Shown here one piece after another: positions 1-9,105 of a stretch of 64,000 nt of DNA. How positions within the stretch are numbered: the first letter of the stretch is position 1; each line of letters starts with the position of its first letter. The DNA is taken from NCBI RefSeq assembly GCF_007748175.1, contig NZ_CP037422.1:620001-684000 (forward strand), in the 5' to 3' direction. The notes under the pieces were generated by a model that was given only the letters and a program-made list of their open reading frames with translations, was not told the DNA's origin and did not search any database. This DNA comes from Gimesia aquarii (GTDB lineage: Bacteria > Planctomycetota > Planctomycetia > Planctomycetales > Planctomycetaceae). Made by a program: the position numbers and the translations under genes.

Positions 1-163
1 AATAAGGATTCTAATCAAATAGATTTTTTAATGGGTAAGGCTTTTAGAAGAATTTACAGGACTACTATGCAATCCGCAAATGAGACTACTATGAGGCCTG
101 ATCTATAGATGTGGAATAATCAAATCTAAACTGTAAACAAGAACAACCTAAAAACAAAGAAAA

Positions 164-188
164 CCGAGGAGCATTCTCTGCTCCTCGG
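164..188 (-). terminator. Rho-independent terminator of the Fe-S carrier gene
   Basis: A perfect 10-bp inverted repeat (arms 164-173 and 179-188, 5-nt loop) is G+C-rich. Read on the minus strand it is followed by a T-rich run (complement of the A-rich 151-163). It lies 58 bp past the stop of the minus-strand Fe-S carrier gene, so it most likely ends that transcript. Confidence 0.8.
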
Positions 189-245
189 CAAAATTTATGA
201 AGATTTCAGGTACTGTTATAAAATGGGGAGAAAAACATCTCTCAA

Positions 246-578
246 TTACGCAGAGAAGCTGCTTCCACACCCGCAAGATTTGACTGCATTCGGATTTTCA
301 AAGGTAAATCCGCGTTTTTCCAGGCTTTCGTAGAAATCTACGGTTGTACCATCTAAGTAAAGACCGCTTTTTTTGTCTACAACCACTTTGACACCGTGTT
401 GTTCAGACACCGTATCATTTTCTTCATCGATTTCATCGACAAAGCGGAAATCATATTGGAATCCACTGCAACCACCAGAAACGATTCCGATTCTCAATAA
501 AGAACCATCGCCCATCTTCTGGTCTTCCATAAATCGCTTCAATTCTTTGGAAGCATTTTCAGTAATTGTGACAGCCAT
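246..578 (-). CDS. erpA: Iron-sulfur cluster carrier/insertion protein, ErpA/IscA (HesB) family
   Basis: This 110-aa protein is a full-length A-type Fe-S carrier, which accepts clusters from the assembly machinery and hands them to apo-enzymes in the cytoplasm. The three family cysteines are present: C37 in GGCSGF, and C102 and C104 in the C-terminal SCGCGSSF motif. The ending NPNA[11 protein letters not shown] is closer to ErpA than to IscA or SufA as I recall them, so the symbol is a best guess. The ATG at 578 has a GGAG about 10 nt upstream. The gene stands alone, with no isc or suf genes nearby, and is followed by a clear terminator. Confidence 0.85.
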   Translation of the reverse strand: MAVTITENASKELKRFMEDQKMGDGSLLRIGIVSGGCSGFQYDFRFVDEIDEENDTVSEQHGVKVVVDKKSGLYLDGTTVDFYESLEKRGFTFENPNAVKSCGCGSSFSA

Positions 579-1001
579 GGAAAAAAGTCTCCAGTTTAAA
601 AATTGTTTGGTAGATTAACTTTTTGGTGATACTTATTAATTAATAGAAAGTGGCCCCAATTCAAACTTTGATTTGGGAAAAAGCGAGCCTCTCACTCTAT
701 TTCAACCTCTCTCTATTATAGCAGAAGTTTTATATTTTCCGAGATGCTTTTATTATCTAAGATATTTTATCTAAGTGTTTTTTGTAAGTATCATACTAAT
801 ATCATTTTATGTCAATATTTCCATAATGAATATACCTGAACTTATTCGGAATCTGTGCAGCAGATGAGGCCCCATAATTGGACTTAAATGTCTGTTATGA
901 GGTTGCTTCTAATGCTAGTGCCTTTTGCACTAATTACATCACGGCTTTAGAATGGAAGCTCCTCCTACTTTTATTGTTTATAAGTTGCTGAGACAGGATG
1001 C
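579..1001. other. Intergenic region between divergent genes
   Basis: This 423-bp A+T-rich stretch separates the minus-strand Fe-S carrier gene from the plus-strand OB-HD nuclease gene, so promoters for both should lie here. I saw no convincing coding frame, tRNA, repeat or strong hairpin. Confidence 0.5.
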
Positions 1002-2021
1002 ATGAATTCACCGCACCAAGTAATGTTGCTGAGCGAAATGAAGCCAGGACAGTTTGCAGACAGCTTTGTTCTACTGGTTTCCAAAGAGCGATCTATAACC
1101 AGAGATGGTAAACCGTACTTTCGCGCTCATTTCCGAGATAACAGTATTACAGCAACAGCAATGATTTGGAGTGACACCACCTGGTTTGAAGATTGTGAGT
1201 CGAATTGGACAGAAGGAGAATTTTACAAAGTTCGTGCTCGGTATGATGAGAGTAAGTATGGTCCTCAATTAGACATTGATCGAATTCGTTTGGCTAATGC
1301 GGACGATGAGGCGGATGGTTTTGATCCTGGTTTCTATTTTAAAAGATCTCGCTTTTCGAGTGAGGAAATGTTCCAGGAACTGACTGAAATCACAAATACA
1401 GAAATCAGTGATGTGCCTTTGAGAAATTTAGTGTTGGATATTCTTTCGGCTTACGAAGAACAAATCAAGACAATCGCGGCAGCAAGCAAAAACCATCATG
1501 CATTTACAGGAGGCTTTCTTGAACATGTTTTGTCAGTAACGAAAACCGCTTGCTATTTGGCAGATAAGTATCTGGCATACTATCAGAAGATGCAGCCACC
1601 TTTGAATAAATCATTAGTTGTTGCAGGTGCTATTTTGCATGACATTGGGAAATTGAGGGAGTTGGAATATAAGCCGCATGGTTCTCAGTATACACCGGCT
1701 GGACGCCTGGTTGGTCATATTTTATTAGGACGCGATTTGGTTCGCGAACATGCTGTAAAAATAGAAGGACTCAATCCCGAAATGTTATTACGTCTAGAGC
1801 ATCTCATAGTAGCACATCAGAATTTACCCGAATGGGGATCTCCGATTGCTCCTCACACTCCAGAAGCTTTGTTGGTACATTATGCTGATGATGTCGATGC
1901 GAAATTCCATATGATGGCGACGACGCTGGAAAATGTTTTGCCCGGAAGCCAAGAAGAGTTTTCAAGTCGCGATAATGCATTACGACGAAGCATTTTTGTT
2001 GGTTTGAAGTCAAACGAATAA
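1002..2021 (+). CDS. OB-fold/HD-domain 3'-5' exoribonuclease, YhaM-like
   Basis: The 339-aa protein has an N-terminal OB-fold-like nucleic-acid-binding part (about residues 10-110) and a C-terminal HD phosphohydrolase domain. HD-type metal ligands are visible: H175 in GFLEHVLSV, H213-D214 in ILHDIGK, and a late D in HYADDVD (293-299). This two-domain order and length match the YhaM family of 3'-5' exoribonucleases (B. subtilis YhaM is of similar size). The role is therefore probably RNA turnover in the cytoplasm. It precedes dapF by 55 bp and could be co-transcribed with it. Another HD-type nuclease or phosphohydrolase activity cannot be excluded. Confidence 0.8.
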   Translation: MNSPHQVMLLSEMKPGQFADSFVLLVSKERSITRDGKPYFRAHFRDNSITATAMIWSDTTWFEDCESNWTEGEFYKVRARYDESKYGPQLDIDRIRLANADDEADGFDPGFYFKRSRFSSEEMFQELTEITNTEISDVPLRNLVLDILSAYEEQIKTIAAASKNHHAFTGGFLEHVLSVTKTACYLADKYLAYYQKMQPPLNKSLVVAGAILHDIGKLRELEYKPHGSQYTPAGRLVGHILLGRDLVREHAVKIEGLNPEMLLRLEHLIVAHQNLPEWGSPIAPHTPEALLVHYADDVDAKFHMMATTLENVLPGSQEEFSSRDNALRRSIFVGLKSNE

Positions 2022-2076
2022 ACATTTCTTCGTTTCATCAATCACAAGTTTTTTTGTTCAAAAATAGAAATCTACA

Positions 2077-2916
2077 ATGAAATTCACCAAGATGCAGGGA
2101 GCAGGAAACGACTACGTCTATGTTAACTGTTTTAAAGAAATCCTTCCTCAAGACATTCCGAATTTGGCAAAACAGGTCAGTGATCGACATAAGGGGATCG
2201 GCTCCGATGGTTTAATTTTGATTTGTCCTTCTGAAAAAGCAGATGCGCAGATGCGAATGTTCAATGCCGATGGTAGTGAATCAGAAATGTGTGGTAATGG
2301 AATTCGTTGTGTTGCGAAGTACGTTTATGATCATGGCATTGTACAGTCTCAGACACTAAAGATTGAGACGGGTGCAGGCATTCTGAGCCTCGATCTCGAC
2401 ATCATTGATCAAAGAGTCAGCCAGGTTCGCGTGAATATGGGGAGACCGATTTTAAACAGCTCTGAAATTCCGACACTGCTCACCGGAGATCCTCCCGTGA
2501 ATGCGGATTTGCAGGTGGGGGATCAGACAATTCAGGTTACTTGTGTTTCAATGGGGAACCCGCATTGTGTGTCTTTCGTGGATGAGATTACCGATTATTG
2601 GGTGCATGAAATAGGTCCTCAGGTGGAAGTCCATCCGATGTTTCCCAAGCGAATCAATGCTGAATTCATCGAAATTATTTCACAGAACGAGATGATAATG
2701 CGCGTTTGGGAACGGGGTTCAGGAGAAACCCAGGCTTGTGGGACTGGTGCGTGTGCCTCAGCTGTTGCAGGAGTCTTAACAGGACGTACCGAACGCAATG
2801 TGCTTATCCATTTACCTGGTGGTGACTTACGATTAGAGTGGTCTGAATCAGATGAAGTGTTTATGACGGGACCTGCGGTAGAAGTTTACGAAGGAGTTTG
2901 GACAGGTCCCCAATAA
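2077..2916 (+). CDS. dapF: Diaminopimelate epimerase
   Basis: This 279-aa cytoplasmic enzyme interconverts LL- and meso-diaminopimelate for lysine and peptidoglycan synthesis. Both catalytic cysteines are in their family contexts: C72 in [10 protein letters not shown] and C221 in [10 protein letters not shown]. The N-terminal [14 protein letters not shown] and the GNPHCV motif are also typical. The length is normal. Its presence fits the view that planctomycetes make DAP-containing peptidoglycan. It follows the OB-HD nuclease gene on the same strand, with no dap or lys neighbours. Confidence 0.97.
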   Translation: MKFTKMQGAGNDYVYVNCFKEILPQDIPNLAKQVSDRHKGIGSDGLILICPSEKADAQMRMFNADGSESEMCGNGIRCVAKYVYDHGIVQSQTLKIETGAGILSLDLDIIDQRVSQVRVNMGRPILNSSEIPTLLTGDPPVNADLQVGDQTIQVTCVSMGNPHCVSFVDEITDYWVHEIGPQVEVHPMFPKRINAEFIEIISQNEMIMRVWERGSGETQACGTGACASAVAGVLTGRTERNVLIHLPGGDLRLEWSESDEVFMTGPAVEVYEGVWTGPQ

Positions 2917-3037
2917 TAAAGGTAGGGATTCAGCAGTGAGGCTGTGTATTTGTCTTGATTCAGGGATGACATTTTTTTGAAATGGTCTTGCAGTAAAATA
3001 AGAGAACTGTTAAACATCGGCCTCTCTCAATCTCATA

Positions 3038-3529
3038 ATGAATTTCGACCTAAAACCTGCAACAAACAATACAGGCAATGAACGATTATCGGCTGTTCTT
3101 GCATCTGATTCGGGAAAACGAATTGGATGGAGACTTCAGATGCTGTTAATTGGTTGGAGTCTGTTTTTGATTGCCGGATTTAGCCTTGCAGTTCAAATAA
3201 AGCCGGACTCACGTGGGTTCGGTACCCATCAAAAACTTGGTTTTGCACCTTGTGTCATACGAAATCGATTATCCATTCCCTGTCCCAGTTGTGGGATGAC
3301 AACTTCCTTTTCACATTTTGTTCGAGGTCAGATCCGTCAGTCTGCTCAGGCCAATACTTCTGGTTTGGTTCTGGCAGTCGTTTGTCTTGTGATGATCCCC
3401 TGGTCCTGGATCAGTGTTTATCATAAGCGACTCTGGTTGGTCTCAAACCCTGAAAGTTGCTTACTCTGGTTGATGTGTGGTTTAGTCACTATCACCCTGA
3501 TGGAGTGGTTTTTTCGGCTGGCCTTTTAA
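3038..3529 (+). CDS. DUF2752 family membrane protein
   Basis: The 163-aa protein carries the DUF2752 signature: a CPSCGMTTSF motif (about residues 84-93) followed by a hydrophobic helix. It has three predicted membrane spans (about 35-52, 108-128, 142-160). The CPxCGxT motif suggests a metal- or redox-active cysteine pair near the membrane, but no function is established for the family to my knowledge. It lies 121 bp after dapF on the same strand. The 40-residue polar N-terminus is longer than the minimal domain. Confidence 0.75.
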   Translation: MNFDLKPATNNTGNERLSAVLASDSGKRIGWRLQMLLIGWSLFLIAGFSLAVQIKPDSRGFGTHQKLGFAPCVIRNRLSIPCPSCGMTTSFSHFVRGQIRQSAQANTSGLVLAVVCLVMIPWSWISVYHKRLWLVSNPESCLLWLMCGLVTITLMEWFFRLAF

Positions 3530-3615
3530 AATAATATATTTTCCGGATTCCCGGTGACAATTAAGTTCCTCTCGCGTTTAATCCAAAATCATTTCTTGAG
3601 TAGCTATTTCGGTTT

Positions 3616-4329
3616 ATGCCAAGGACGGCAGAAAATATGCGGAATTCAATACAGATAAAAAAAACAGGTTCATTGAACCAGTACTGTTTGTCAGTCTTCT
3701 TGCTAGCACTGGTTTGCTTGGGGGCCAGTGGGTGCTCTTTATACGTCATGGCGGGCAAAATGTTTTTTGGCGATCCGCTCCAAACTTGTGAGTTCAGTAG
3801 AACCACCAAGGTTGATCTGTCTGAAGAAGATAAAAAAGTTCTCGTCATCTGTTCGACACCGGAATCCATTCGTTCGGATTATCCCTCTTTAAATTACGAT
3901 TTGCTGGAACAGATTACTTATCGTTTACGTCGCAATGATGTGAATGTGATGGATACTGGTAAGGTTGCTACCTGGCTGGATGACAATGGCGGCGTTTGGA
4001 ACAACGTTGATGAATTAGCAGAAAATTTTGATGCCGACTATATTATTCATGTCGACATAGATGAATTTGATTACCGAGAGCCAAACAGCCCCAACTTACT
4101 ACGAGGAAAAGCATTTGGGACTGTTTCAGCATATGAAGTCCGCGAGATAGACGGAATCAAACGAGCCTTGGAAGTGTTTGCCAGTGAATATACTTCCGAG
4201 TATCCCAGTCACTTACCTGTGTCTATTGAGTCAGAATCACCAAAAGTATTCAGGAAAAAATACTTGGATCGCATTGCAGATCAGATTGGTCGTTTCTTCT
4301 ATAACTATCGGACAGGAGCTGATATCTAG
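3616..4329 (+). CDS. Lipoprotein of unknown function, first of a tandem paralogous pair
   Basis: The 237-aa protein has a signal peptide ending in a lipobox (GASGC, Cys at about residue 41), so it is probably an exported lipoprotein. The mature part is a soluble alpha/beta domain with recognisable segments AWLDDNGG-like, DADYIIHVDIDEF and RIADQIGRFFYNY. These segments recur in the next gene, so the two form a tandem duplication. I do not recognise a named family. The start could also be the ATG at 3637. The spacing of 64 bp to the next gene and the same strand suggest co-transcription. Confidence 0.7.
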   Translation: MPRTAENMRNSIQIKKTGSLNQYCLSVFLLALVCLGASGCSLYVMAGKMFFGDPLQTCEFSRTTKVDLSEEDKKVLVICSTPESIRSDYPSLNYDLLEQITYRLRRNDVNVMDTGKVATWLDDNGGVWNNVDELAENFDADYIIHVDIDEFDYREPNSPNLLRGKAFGTVSAYEVREIDGIKRALEVFASEYTSEYPSHLPVSIESESPKVFRKKYLDRIADQIGRFFYNYRTGADI

Positions 4330-4393
4330 TTTTTCCTGTAATCATCCAAAGATTGCGTCCAAAACTTATTTCGGAGTTGTGAAGGATCACACG

Positions 4394-5089
4394 ATGACAT
4401 TTTTTTCGTTCGGACAACGATTTCATAAACAGTTTTTTAATACGATCACCAAACTTGTGATGGTATTGGTGTTATGTACGACCATGTCTGGTTGTAATTA
4501 TTTCATCCTGTTGGGGTACTTGATTGGTGGCCCGCCCTCTATTGAGCCAGACTTCGATGCTCAGACACAAAAATCAATGACGGATAAGGATGTGACCGTT
4601 GCCATTGTTTGTTATGCCCCTTTGGAACTGCAGTATAACTTCGATGGTCTTCACAATGACTTGGCCAAATACACCACATTTCGCTTACATAGTCATGGAG
4701 TGAAAGTGGTCAATCCAGATCGTATTCGGGCTTGGTTGGATGAAAATCCTGATTGGGATAAGCCCGAAGAAATCGGCGAAGCTTTTGATGTGACTTATGT
4801 GATTCATGTCGAATTACATGAATACAGTTTGTATGAGGAAAACAGCTCTGATCTGTATCGTGGTCACGCGGAAGGAATGGTGACCGTTTATGAAATGGAC
4901 GAGGACGGGGAAGGTGAAAAACTTTACAGCAAGGAAATTACTTCTACTTATCCGCTCCGTGCTCCCAGAGCAACTTCGGAAGTTACCTTTTCCAAGTTCA
5001 AGAAAGAATATCTCTCTCGTTTGAGTGATGAAATTGGTCGACTGTTTTACGAATATTATCGTGGCGACGATTTCACTCATGCGATTTAG
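4394..5089 (+). CDS. Lipoprotein of unknown function, second paralogue
   Basis: The 231-aa protein has a signal peptide with an MSGC lipobox (Cys near residue 35). Its mature sequence aligns by eye with the preceding gene: RAWLDENPDW, VTYVIHVELHEY, and a C-terminal LSDEIGRLFYEYYRGDD. The frame stays open upstream into the preceding gene (to 4178). I chose the ATG at 4394 because it puts the hydrophobic signal at the N-terminus and avoids a long overlap. Function is unknown; a cell-envelope location is inferred. Confidence 0.72.
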   Translation: MTFFSFGQRFHKQFFNTITKLVMVLVLCTTMSGCNYFILLGYLIGGPPSIEPDFDAQTQKSMTDKDVTVAIVCYAPLELQYNFDGLHNDLAKYTTFRLHSHGVKVVNPDRIRAWLDENPDWDKPEEIGEAFDVTYVIHVELHEYSLYEENSSDLYRGHAEGMVTVYEMDEDGEGEKLYSKEITSTYPLRAPRATSEVTFSKFKKEYLSRLSDEIGRLFYEYYRGDDFTHAI

Positions 5090-5332
5090 TCTGTATCCAG
5101 GTTTATTGTAGCGTCTCCAGGCCTGTTTGGATTTCGTATCATCGCTTTGAAGCCGCTATGGTTAAATTGGATGTGCGATTGTATTTTATGCTGATAGACC
5201 GATCAGCTTCATTCGACTTGGAATGTCGGTGTACCCGACTACAATAATATATTGATTGTTTCGGAGCCCCAGTAACTCGCAAGTGTATGTCACAGAATAG
5301 TTGATGCTCGAATTAAAGATACCTCTACGTTA

Positions 5333-5680
5333 ATGTCCTATAGCAAGCAAGAAGTTGTTGATCGTTGTCAGATTTTATTGGCTCATGCCTGGATGGTACG
5401 TACTTTCGTCAAACATAGTGACGAGATCGATGATTTTCCGGAGCTGATGAATATCACTCGTGCTGTGTTCGATACATCAAGGGCTTTGGAAACGCGTGTA
5501 GATGATCTTGACGCCTATCTTAAAATGCTGCGAAAAAAAATGAGGAAGCTGCGTCAGGCGACTGATCAATTTGCAGTGGACGCTCCTAACGCTTCATTGC
5601 ATACTAATTTTCAACAGGCTGTCATTTCAATGAAAGCTTGCACAAAAGAATTGGAAGAATTACTCGAGCAGGTTGAATAA
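5333..5680 (+). CDS. Small helical cytoplasmic protein, unknown function
   Basis: This 115-aa protein has no signal peptide or membrane segment. It looks almost wholly alpha-helical, with charged heptad-like stretches at about 45-75 (DDLDAYLKMLRKKMRKLR) and 95-115 (MKACTKELEELLEQVE), suggesting a small coiled-coil or helical bundle. I do not recognise the family. It stands between the paralogous lipoproteins and the convergent lepA, with a 243-bp upstream gap. No clear ribosome-binding site precedes the ATG, so the start is uncertain, but codon use looks genuine. Confidence 0.65.
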   Translation: MSYSKQEVVDRCQILLAHAWMVRTFVKHSDEIDDFPELMNITRAVFDTSRALETRVDDLDAYLKMLRKKMRKLRQATDQFAVDAPNASLHTNFQQAVISMKACTKELEELLEQVE

Positions 5681-5743
5681 CACACGACAATAGTGTTGCT
5701 TGCTTTTTGTTCCCACATACTTTTGAGCAACATTAGGTCTTAG

Positions 5744-7552
5744 TTACTCATCCTTAGTCGCATCGAGGACTGCCAGGAATGCTTTCTGTGGAATCTCGAC
5801 TTGACCAAATTGTTTAAGACGTTTTTTACCTTCTTTCTGCTTCTCCCACAGTTTTCGTTTTCTGGTAATATCGCCACCATAGCATTTCGCAGTGACATTT
5901 TTACGCAATGCTTTAATGGTTTCTCGCGCAATAATCTTTCCACCGATGGCTGCCTGAACCGGGATTTCAAATTGATGTTTCGAGATTTCTTCTTTCAGAC
6001 GTTTTACTAAAGCACGACCTCTGCGTTCCGATTGTGTGCGGTGGACAATTGTGGAAAGAGCATCGACCTTTTCCGATTTTACGAGGATATCCATTTTCAC
6101 CAGATCTGCTGGGCGGAATCCAATGATTTCATAATCCATTGTTCCATAACCGCGCGTGGCGCTTTTGAGTCGGTCATACATGTCATACACAATTTCCGCC
6201 AAAGGTAATTCATAAACCAGTTGTGCACGATTAGTACCCAGGTACTCCGTATTTTTATAAATTCCTCGGCGGTCTGCGCATAACTGCATAATGGTGCCGA
6301 TACTTTCTGCTGGCAAGATGAATGTCACCAGAGCGATTGGCTCACGGAATTCCTCAATCCTACTGGCATCGGGAACTGTTTGTGGGTTATCGATATGTAA
6401 AATGTCACCATTTCGTTCTAAGATTTCATAGGTTACGTTTGGCGCAGTTTGCAACAGATCAATATTAAATTCCTGTTCCAGTCTTTGCTGAATAATTTCC
6501 ATATGCAGCATCCCCAGAAAACCACAGCGGAAGCCAAAACCCAGGGCATCACTCGTTTCAGGAACAAAACTGAAGCTGGCGTCATTTAAACTGAGCTTTT
6601 GTAACTCTTCACGCAACTTTTCGAAGTCTGTAGCTTCAATTGGATACATACCACAGAAAACCATTTGCTGTGGTTTTTGGTATCCCGGTAACGGTTCTGG
6701 TGGCAGGTCTTTCGGATTAGCAATTGTGTCGCCCACATGTACGTGGCTCAGTTCTTTGGCACCACTGACCAGGTAACCTACTTGCCCGGGGCCAAGTGAT
6801 TTCGCGGCCGTCATCTGAGGTGTAAATTGACCAATTTCTATAATGTCGAGCTTTGCACCACCACGCATTAAGACAACGGTTTGTCCTTTTTCAATTGTGC
6901 CCTCTATGATACGAACGTAGGTAACAACACCGCGATAGTGGTCGTATTTACTATCGAAGACAAGTGCCCGCAGGGGGGCGTCGGCTTTACCTTTGGGAGG
7001 TTCAATACGTTCAACAATCGCGTCTAGTACTTCTTCAATACCGATTCCATTTTTCGCACTGACCATCAAGGCTTCGGTCGGATCCAGACCGATAACCGTT
7101 TCGACTTCTTCGAGAACTTCATCAATGCGCGTTACTGGTAAATCAATTTTGTTAACAACGGGGATGATTGCCAAATCTGAATTAATGGCTGCATAAGCAT
7201 TCGCGACGGTTTGTGCCTGCACCCCTTGAAAGGCATCGACTAATAACAGAGCGCCTTCACAGGCTGCCAGACTACGGGAAACCTCATAATGAAAATCCAC
7301 ATGTCCGGGAGTATCAATGAGATTTAATTCGTAGGTTTCTCCCTTGTACTCATGATAAATGGCGACCGTACGGGCTTTGACAGTAATACCACGCTCTTGT
7401 TCAATTTGTAAATCGTCCAGAATTTGGGCTTTGAATTCTCTGGCAGTGATTGCACCAGTCTTCAGAAGTAATTGATCAGCGAGTGTACTCTTTCCGTGAT
7501 CGATGTGTGCTACGATCGAAAAGTTACGAATCAAACGTGTCTCGGTAGCCAT
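5744..7552 (-). CDS. lepA: Elongation factor 4 (LepA), ribosome-associated GTPase
   Basis: The 602-aa protein is a full-length EF-4: an N-terminal GTPase with AHIDHGKSTLADQ (P-loop, about residues 15-27), ERGITVKA (switch I), DTPGHVDF (G3) and NKIDLP (G4), then the EF-G-like domains and the LepA C-terminal domain (GGDITRKRKLWEKQKEGKKR near the end). It acts on translating ribosomes and back-translocates or remodels stalled elongation complexes. It lies 63 bp downstream of the ROK kinase gene on the same strand, so read-through is possible. No obvious terminator follows in the 63-bp convergent gap. Confidence 0.98.
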   Translation of the reverse strand: MATETRLIRNFSIVAHIDHGKSTLADQLLLKTGAITAREFKAQILDDLQIEQERGITVKARTVAIYHEYKGETYELNLIDTPGHVDFHYEVSRSLAACEGALLLVDAFQGVQAQTVANAYAAINSDLAIIPVVNKIDLPVTRIDEVLEEVETVIGLDPTEALMVSAKNGIGIEEVLDAIVERIEPPKGKADAPLRALVFDSKYDHYRGVVTYVRIIEGTIEKGQTVVLMRGGAKLDIIEIGQFTPQMTAAKSLGPGQVGYLVSGAKELSHVHVGDTIANPKDLPPEPLPGYQKPQQMVFCGMYPIEATDFEKLREELQKLSLNDASFSFVPETSDALGFGFRCGFLGMLHMEIIQQRLEQEFNIDLLQTAPNVTYEILERNGDILHIDNPQTVPDASRIEEFREPIALVTFILPAESIGTIMQLCADRRGIYKNTEYLGTNRAQLVYELPLAEIVYDMYDRLKSATRGYGTMDYEIIGFRPADLVKMDILVKSEKVDALSTIVHRTQSERRGRALVKRLKEEISKHQFEIPVQAAIGGKIIARETIKALRKNVTAKCYGGDITRKRKLWEKQKEGKKRLKQFGQVEIPQKAFLAVLDATKDE

Positions 7553-7615
7553 TGAGTGGATCTCATTATTCTTATTTAAAAAAGTCCGGGCAATATCGCC
7601 TGGGAATATTGACGT

Positions 7616-8635
7616 TTATTGTGAATCAGTTTTCAGGCTGGCTCGTCGAGCACAACCGGCTGCGCCGATATAACCAGCGTCAGATCCGAGAGTTGCAAAG
7701 TCAATGATGGTATTTTCATATGGAACTCTAAACGCTCTTATTTTTACTTCTTCACGGATCCGGTCCATAAAGCGTTGTCCCAATACGGAATCCTTACCTC
7801 CAAATGTGGCAGCACCTCCAAATAGAACCATGTCCGGGTCAATGGTATGCATTAGTGTGGTTGTCCCCACTCCCAGATACATGGCGGAATCCATAATCAG
7901 TTCGTTGGATAGCTCATCATTTTGTTCTGCTTCCTGCGCAATTAATAGTGGTGTCAGTTTGATTCCTTCTTGCAATCGTTCGTTCAAGCTGGAAGCACAT
8001 CCTGAATCGAGTTGCTCCTGACAACGACGTACCAGAGACTTAGCTCCTGCATATGCCTCGAGTGTTCCATATTGGCCCGAATCACACAAGCGTCCATTTG
8101 TCATTTGAATAATCATATGGCCGCATTCACCTCCATGTGAATGTCGACCTTCAATGATCATTTCATCGATAATGATACCACAGCCGATTCCTGTACCCAA
8201 CGTCCAGAAAACCAGGCTCTGTGCTTTCTGTGCACCGCCTACCCAATATTCTCCGTAAGCAGCTGCATTGGCATCGTTTTGAAGTATCGTTTTTTTCCCT
8301 GAGTAATGATCGCAGATGACCTGCCGAATCGGAAAATCTTTCCAGGTTGGTAGATTAGGAGGATTTACCAGTTTTCCACCAGGTATATCCATCGTGCCTG
8401 GTGTAGCAATGCCAATTGCTTTGACGTCGTCCATCGTAAATTTACAGTCTGACAAAACGTCTTGGATCGCGTGATAAAGATTTTGTATGCCAGTATCAAC
8501 TCCTTTGACTACTTCGGTTTTAGTTTTGCAAAACGAGAGAGTTTGTCCTGAGTCATCTACAATGCCAACCTTGATGTTTGTGCCACCAATATCAACACCG
8601 ACAAAATATGGTCCATTGTGTTTTGTCGGTTTCAT
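7616..8635 (-). CDS. ROK-family sugar kinase (glucokinase-like)
   Basis: The 339-aa protein has the ROK ATP-binding signature DIGGTNIKVGIVD (about 15-27), the catalytic loop NDANAAAYGEYW and the GTGIGCGIIID phosphate loop. It should phosphorylate glucose or a related hexose or amino sugar with ATP; the substrate cannot be read from sequence. The usual ROK zinc motif C-x-CG-x-x-GC-x-E is degenerate here: only the first cysteine remains in LCDSGQYGTLEAY, with S and T replacing the other two. Other zinc-lacking ROK kinases exist. The ATG at 8635 has a good AGGAA upstream. No sugar transporter is adjacent. Confidence 0.88.
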   Translation of the reverse strand: MKPTKHNGPYFVGVDIGGTNIKVGIVDDSGQTLSFCKTKTEVVKGVDTGIQNLYHAIQDVLSDCKFTMDDVKAIGIATPGTMDIPGGKLVNPPNLPTWKDFPIRQVICDHYSGKKTILQNDANAAAYGEYWVGGAQKAQSLVFWTLGTGIGCGIIIDEMIIEGRHSHGGECGHMIIQMTNGRLCDSGQYGTLEAYAGAKSLVRRCQEQLDSGCASSLNERLQEGIKLTPLLIAQEAEQNDELSNELIMDSAMYLGVGTTTLMHTIDPDMVLFGGAATFGGKDSVLGQRFMDRIREEVKIRAFRVPYENTIIDFATLGSDAGYIGAAGCARRASLKTDSQ

Positions 8636-9105
8636 TTCGCAATTCGTTCCTCTGATGTAATTTGCTGTACTGATTTTTTGAAATTGAAAATCATGTGTAG
8701 CGTGATTGACATTCGGATAGAGTGATTCCTCTATTTTTGTGTGAAGCCGTTATGCTTTTGGTAGCTCAAAAGCAGTCAATCGACGTCAGCCCAGAGGAAG
8801 GTCAAGCTGTTATGCAGAAGTATAGCCGAGCAGGTGAGATCGATGCAATCAAGTAGCAAACAAAACAGAAACTGCTTTAGAGCATTTTGTACTGAGGTTA
8901 AGCTGTTTTTAATCAAAACTGGCCTGGAGTAAAACATAAACTTCGTATGAACTTTCAGCAATCTATTAAATAATATGAAAGAACTTTCTGGAAAATCGAT
9001 ATGGGAGGGTGAAATTCCTTGGCGCCTCCTTCAAATTGGAACAGGATAGAGCAGATCTCCTATATGGTTATTTCTCACTGATGTCTTTCAAATCAGAGGC
9101 ATGAT
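8636..9105. other. Intergenic region between divergent ROK kinase and sulfatase genes
   Basis: This 470-bp stretch must hold the divergent promoters. The only coding-like signal is a plus-strand frame at 8752-8856 (34 codons from ATG, with plausible codon use and the ending AGEIDAIK). It has only a weak ribosome-binding site and no recognised homologue, so it may be a remnant or chance. No tRNA, strong hairpin or repeat was found. Confidence 0.4.

Noticed and set aside
60-93. A 10-bp direct repeat (GACTACTATG at 60-69 and 84-93).
   Set aside because: Only two copies, short, no associated gene or target-site features; likely chance in A+T-rich sequence.
5681-5743. Inverted TGTTGCT/AGCAACA pair between convergent genes as a terminator.
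   Set aside because: Arms of 7 bp are separated by about 25 nt and not followed by a T run on either strand.
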